From Psychrobacillus sp. FSL H8-0483 (GTDB taxonomy: Bacteria > Bacillota > Bacilli > Bacillales_A > Planococcaceae), in contig NZ_CP152052.1 in assembly GCF_038637725.1 (NCBI RefSeq), positions 2,587,501-2,651,500 on the forward strand: a stretch of 64,000 bases of DNA. Direction: 5' to 3'. Both the position numbers and the translations under genes were made by a program. The notes beneath the pieces are model-generated. The model saw only the letters and a program-made list of their open reading frames with translations, was not told the DNA's origin and did no database searches. Of this stretch, positions 63,462 to 64,000 are shown piece by piece (position 1 is the first letter of the stretch; the number at the start of each line of letters is the position of its first letter).

Positions 63462-64000
63462 CTAACAACCTAAATGCCTTGCGATTACCATACGTTGTAC
63501 TTCCGAGGTACCTTCACCTATTTCTAATAGTTTAGCATCCCTCATAAAACGTTCTACTTCATATTCTTTCATATAACCGTAGCCACCATGAATTTGAATT
63601 GCTTGGTCTGCTATTTCCATGGCAATTTCGGAAGCATATAACTTACACATGGAAGCTTCTTTACCAAATGCACGACCTTGGTCCTTTAACCAAGCCGCTT
63701 TGTATACTATCGTTCGAGCTAGCTCGAGTTTCATTGCCATATCCGCTAACTTGAACTGCGTTATTTGGAATTCAGAAAGTGTTTTACCAAATTGTTTACG
63801 CTCCTTTGAATAGCGAATCGCACGATCAAAAGCAGCTTGCGCAATTCCTACTGCCATAGCACCGATACCAATACGTCCACCGTCTAACGTAACTAAAAAT
63901 TGTCTAAATCCATTTCCTCGTTTACCAAGTAAATTTTCTTGTGGAACTCGAACATTTTCTAAAACTAACTCAGTTGTATTAGAAGCATTTAATCCCATTT
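63462..64000 (-). CDS. Acyl-CoA dehydrogenase, C-terminal part (5' end outside window)
   Basis: The last 179 or so residues of an FAD-dependent acyl-CoA dehydrogenase. GNGFRQFLVTLDGGRIGIGAM, ERKQFGKTLSEFQ, QIHGGYGYMKEYEVERFMRDA and the EIGEGTSEVQR catalytic-base region are visible, each shorter stretch typical of short-chain or branched-chain enzymes. The frame stays open to the window edge, so the internal ATG at 63998 is not the start. Confidence 0.9.
   Translation of the reverse strand, partial: MGLNASNTTELVLENVRVPQENLLGKRGNGFRQFLVTLDGGRIGIGAMAVGIAQAAFDRAIRYSKERKQFGKTLSEFQITQFKLADMAMKLELARTIVYKAAWLKDQGRAFGKEASMCKLYASEIAMEIADQAIQIHGGYGYMKEYEVERFMRDAKLLEIGEGTSEVQRMVIARHLGC

Overview
The window is one continuous chromosomal stretch from a low-GC, endospore-forming member of the Bacillales. 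Gene order closely follows the B. subtilis spoIVB-recN to cccA segment (recN, argR, dxs, ispA, xse, folD, nusB, acc, spoIIIA, efp, gcv, comG, yqg genes, pst, sodA, ispG, zur, nfo, cshB, ispH, trmK, cccA). A class II B12-dependent ribonucleotide reductase, AT-rich codon use and the reduced spoIIIA set suggest a Planococcaceae/Caryophanaceae genus such as Psychrobacillus; that genus-level assignment is inference. No rRNA, tRNA, CRISPR array, prophage or transposase gene was seen.

Layout. 1-16.9 kb (minus strand): start of spoIVB, then recN-argR-tlyA-dxs-ispA-xseB-xseA, folD-nusB, an Asp23 protein with accB-accC, a shortened spoIIIA operon (AC, AD, AE, AF remnant, AG, AH), efp, a Xaa-Pro peptidase and a membrane protein. 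16.9-28.3 kb: nrdJ under two NrdR boxes, lipM divergent from a rhodanese, an AAA ATPase, a DUF4181 protein, the glycine cleavage genes behind a tandem glycine riboswitch, and aroK. 28.3-31.7 kb: the comG competence operon, broken by a deletion that truncates comGB and removes most of comGC. 31.8-40.1 kb: small yqg-type genes, an MBL hydrolase, a lipoprotein, an LTA synthase, rpmG and two small membrane or coiled-coil proteins. 40.5-50.9 kb: the Pst phosphate system with a Pho box, a class B PBP, sodA and an NptA-type phosphate transporter with its own apparent Pho box. 51-64 kb: ispG, a nucleotidase, zur with its zinc ABC transporter and a Zur box, nfo, cshB, a repeat-rich protein, ispH, a Nif3 protein, trmK, cccA and the 3' end of an acyl-CoA dehydrogenase.

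How genes work together. dxs, ispG and ispH are MEP isoprenoid steps and ispA makes farnesyl diphosphate. lipM supplies octanoyl groups for the GcvH/lipoate relay next to gcvT-gcvPA-gcvPB. pstSCAB, phoU and the NptA-like transporter form a phosphate-starvation set. znuC-znuB-zur form a self-regulated zinc uptake set.

Less ordinary content: (i) the comGB/comGC deletion; (ii) the spoIIIA operon without spoIIIAA and spoIIIAB and with short subunits; (iii) coding regions with no AUG, GUG or UUG start; (iv) a repeat family whose central hairpin has changed sequence while keeping its pairing; (v) two repeat elements flanked by duplicated terminator hairpins. I did not find a clearly novel multi-gene system; the structured repeats and the eroded operons are the strongest leads.
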